From assembly GCF_023715325.1 (NCBI RefSeq), contig NZ_JAMBNX010000007.1:1-64000 (forward strand): a stretch of DNA of 64,000 nt, in the 5' to 3' direction. The stretch's first letter is position 1; each line of letters opens with the position of its first letter. The notes under the pieces are model-generated. The model was not told the DNA's origin. It did no database searches and saw only the letters and a program-made list of their open reading frames with translations. The position numbers and the translations under genes are program-made. This DNA is from Agromyces mediolanus. GTDB lineage: Bacteria; Actinomycetota; Actinomycetes; Actinomycetales; Microbacteriaceae. Shown here one piece after another: positions 62,655 through 64,000 of this stretch.

Positions 62655-63876
62655 GCGACGCCTCCAATCGCTGCACGATGCGGGACGCCTCGGAGTAGGA
62701 GTCGGCGCTGATGGTCTGCTCGACCCGCTGCTGGTCGTAGGTGCGCAGCTCGGACACGTCGATCGTGGTCTCGGTGTGCAGCTCGTTCAGTGAGATCGGT
62801 CCGAGGTTCTGCTGGATCCCCTGGTAGATCGCGACGCGGCCGTTGTGCTCCCCGACGTAGAACCGGGTCTGGGTCCACTGGTAGCCGATGACGAAGGCCG
62901 CGACGATCGCGCCGACGAGCAGCACGATCCACGCGCCCCAGACGATGCGCCGTCGTCGGCGACGCCGTTCGTCCTCTTCGATCAGCTCGTCGAAGTAGTC
63001 GACCGAGTCCGGCTCGAAGTGCGTCTCCTGCACGGGGTGCGGGCGGAACGGTGTGAGGCGGATGCCGCGGGGCCGCGCCGGCTCGGGCGTCTTGAACGCG
63101 AGCGGCGCGGCGGCGGAACCGACCATCACGCCGGGGGTCTCCGGCGCCGGCGGCTCGCCGATGTCGACGACGATGACGGTGACGTTGTCGGGGGCGCCGC
63201 CGTCGAGCGAGGCCTTGACGAGCCGTTCCGCGACGGGCTTGGCGCTCTGGTCGGCGGCGAGGAAGTCGTGGATCTCCTCGAAGGAGACGACGCCGGAGAG
63301 GCCGTCGGAGCAGAGCATCCACCGGTCGCCGGGGCGGGTCTCGAGCACCATCGTGTCGATCTCGGGCGACGCTTCGACATCGCCGAGCACCCGCATCAGC
63401 ACCGAGCGCCGGGGGTGCACCATGGCCTCTTCGGCGGTGATGCGGCCCGCATCGACCAGGCGCTGCACGAAGGTGTGGTCGATCGTGACCTGGTTGAGCT
63501 CGCCCGAGCGCAGCAGGTAGATGCGGGAGTCGCCGATGTGCGCGATGACCACGCGGTCGCCGGTCAGCATCATCGCGCTGACGGTCGTGCCCATGCCGGT
63601 GAGCTCGGAGTGCTCGGCGACGGTCTCCGCGAGCCGGCGGTTCGCCGAGATGAGCGCGCCCTCGAGCGTCGCGGCGGCCTCGGTCGGGTCGTCGAAGGCG
63701 CGGTCGACCTCCGCGATCCGGTGGGTCGCGATCGCGCTGGCGACGTCGCCGCCGGCGTGGCCGCCCATGCCGTCGGCCACGAAGAAGAGGTGGTTGCCCT
63801 CGAAGCCGGAGTCCTGGTTGTTGCTCCGGACCCGGCCGACGTGGGAGACCGCCGCGCTCGCCTTGACGTGCGTCAT
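62647..63876 (-). CDS. pstP: PP2C-family protein phosphatase PstP
   Basis: A 409-residue metal-dependent Ser/Thr phosphatase that reverses PknA/PknB phosphorylation. The PP2C core (about 1-235) has RSNNQDSG, FFVADGMGGHAGGDVAS, AHIGDSRIYLLR, LCSDGLSGVV and GGAPDNVTVIVVD. A linker, a basic RRRRRR patch, one span near 311-331 and a small extracytoplasmic domain follow. It is 4 bp downstream of the FHA gene. Confidence 0.95.
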   Translation of the reverse strand: MTHVKASAAVSHVGRVRSNNQDSGFEGNHLFFVADGMGGHAGGDVASAIATHRIAEVDRAFDDPTEAAATLEGALISANRRLAETVAEHSELTGMGTTVSAMMLTGDRVVIAHIGDSRIYLLRSGELNQVTIDHTFVQRLVDAGRITAEEAMVHPRRSVLMRVLGDVEASPEIDTMVLETRPGDRWMLCSDGLSGVVSFEEIHDFLAADQSAKPVAERLVKASLDGGAPDNVTVIVVDIGEPPAPETPGVMVGSAAAPLAFKTPEPARPRGIRLTPFRPHPVQETHFEPDSVDYFDELIEEDERRRRRRRIVWGAWIVLLVGAIVAAFVIGYQWTQTRFYVGEHNGRVAIYQGIQQNLGPISLNELHTETTIDVSELRTYDQQRVEQTISADSYSEASRIVQRLEASLD

Positions 63877-63880
63877 GGGG

Positions 63881-64000
63881 CTACCGCCGGAGCTCGAACG
63901 TCGTCGCGCCGACCTTGACCGGGACTCCGAGCGGGATCGGGGTCGGCACGCTCACCCGGGAGCCGTCGAGGAACGTGCCGTTCGTGGAATCGAGGTCCTG
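63881..64000 (-). CDS. fhaB: FHA domain protein, C-terminal part (FhaB-like), cut by the window end
   Basis: The last 39 codons are visible: DLDSTNGTFLDGSRV is the FHA phosphothreonine-binding signature (STNGT), ending FELRR. By position it is FhaB, which binds phosphorylated partners of the PknA/PknB pathway. The start lies outside the window. Confidence 0.9.
   Translation of the reverse strand, partial: QDLDSTNGTFLDGSRVSVPTPIPLGVPVKVGATTFELRR

Overview
The window is one continuous piece of a high-GC actinobacterial chromosome centred on the replication origin. The gene order yidD-rnpA-rpmH-dnaA-dnaN-recF-dciA-gyrB-gyrA-(DUF3566)-tRNA-Ile-tRNA-Ala, the left arm cca-(DUF6049)-murJ-trxB-trxA-...-parB-parA-rsmG-jag-yidC, and the distal block crgA-sortase-pabA-pknB-pknA-pbpA-rodA-pstP-FHA are the standard actinobacterial origin neighbourhood. 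An aminotransferase and a D-Ala-D-Ala ligase between trxA and parB, GC-rich codon use, TANNNT -10 boxes and several apparently leaderless genes suggest family Microbacteriaceae (an Agromyces/Microbacterium-like organism). The genus cannot be fixed from the sequence alone.

Layout. 1-1.4 kb: an AbiEi-like/DUF559 protein flanked by a perfect 22-bp inverted repeat and GC-rich repeats. 1.4-11.1 kb: tRNA nucleotidyltransferase, a DUF6049 membrane protein, MurJ, the thioredoxin pair, an aminotransferase and Ddl. 11.2-17.2 kb: the chromosome segregation locus. ParB is ordinary, but ParA carries an approximately 450-residue disordered N-terminal extension with 30-bp in-frame repeats. The roughly 2.1 kb between parA and rsmG has no convincing gene and instead holds a compact centromere: eight perfect parS palindromes and two degenerate ones lie within 4.05 kb, three of the perfect ones (and one degenerate) on tandem ~222-bp repeat units. 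17.2-30.4 kb: origin core with DnaA-box regions on both sides of dnaA, then DNA gyrase and two tRNAs.

30.4-38 kb is accessory. A 3.4-kb island (TetR regulator, POT-type transporter, alpha/beta hydrolase) is bracketed by a 49-bp duplication of the 3' part of tRNA-Ala but has no integrase. It is followed by an orphan immunity-like protein, a MefA-type efflux pump, an SRPBCC/ArsR pair, an SDR lacking its catalytic residues, and a decayed fragment of a hydrolase related to the one in the island. 38-41.5 kb: a solo LuxR protein, a LAETG-anchored repeat surface protein, a Nudix hydrolase and small ORFs. 41.6-51.8 kb: a coherent mannoside utilisation locus (LacI regulator, CUT1 ABC importer, two GH130-like enzymes, a sulfatase, mannose-6-phosphate isomerase, and an ROK kinase transcribed separately). 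LacI-type palindromes lie in front of the regulator and of the kinase.

52-64 kb: a small membrane protein, cyclophilin, rhomboid protease, a DnaA-box cluster of unknown role, CrgA, a class E sortase (a plausible partner for the LAETG protein), PabA/TrpG, and the serine/threonine kinase-PBP-RodA-phosphatase-FHA operon that controls growth and division.

The most noteworthy element is the compact parS array with its repeat architecture together with the unusually long ParA. All functional statements rest on motifs and gene order read by eye; no database search was run.
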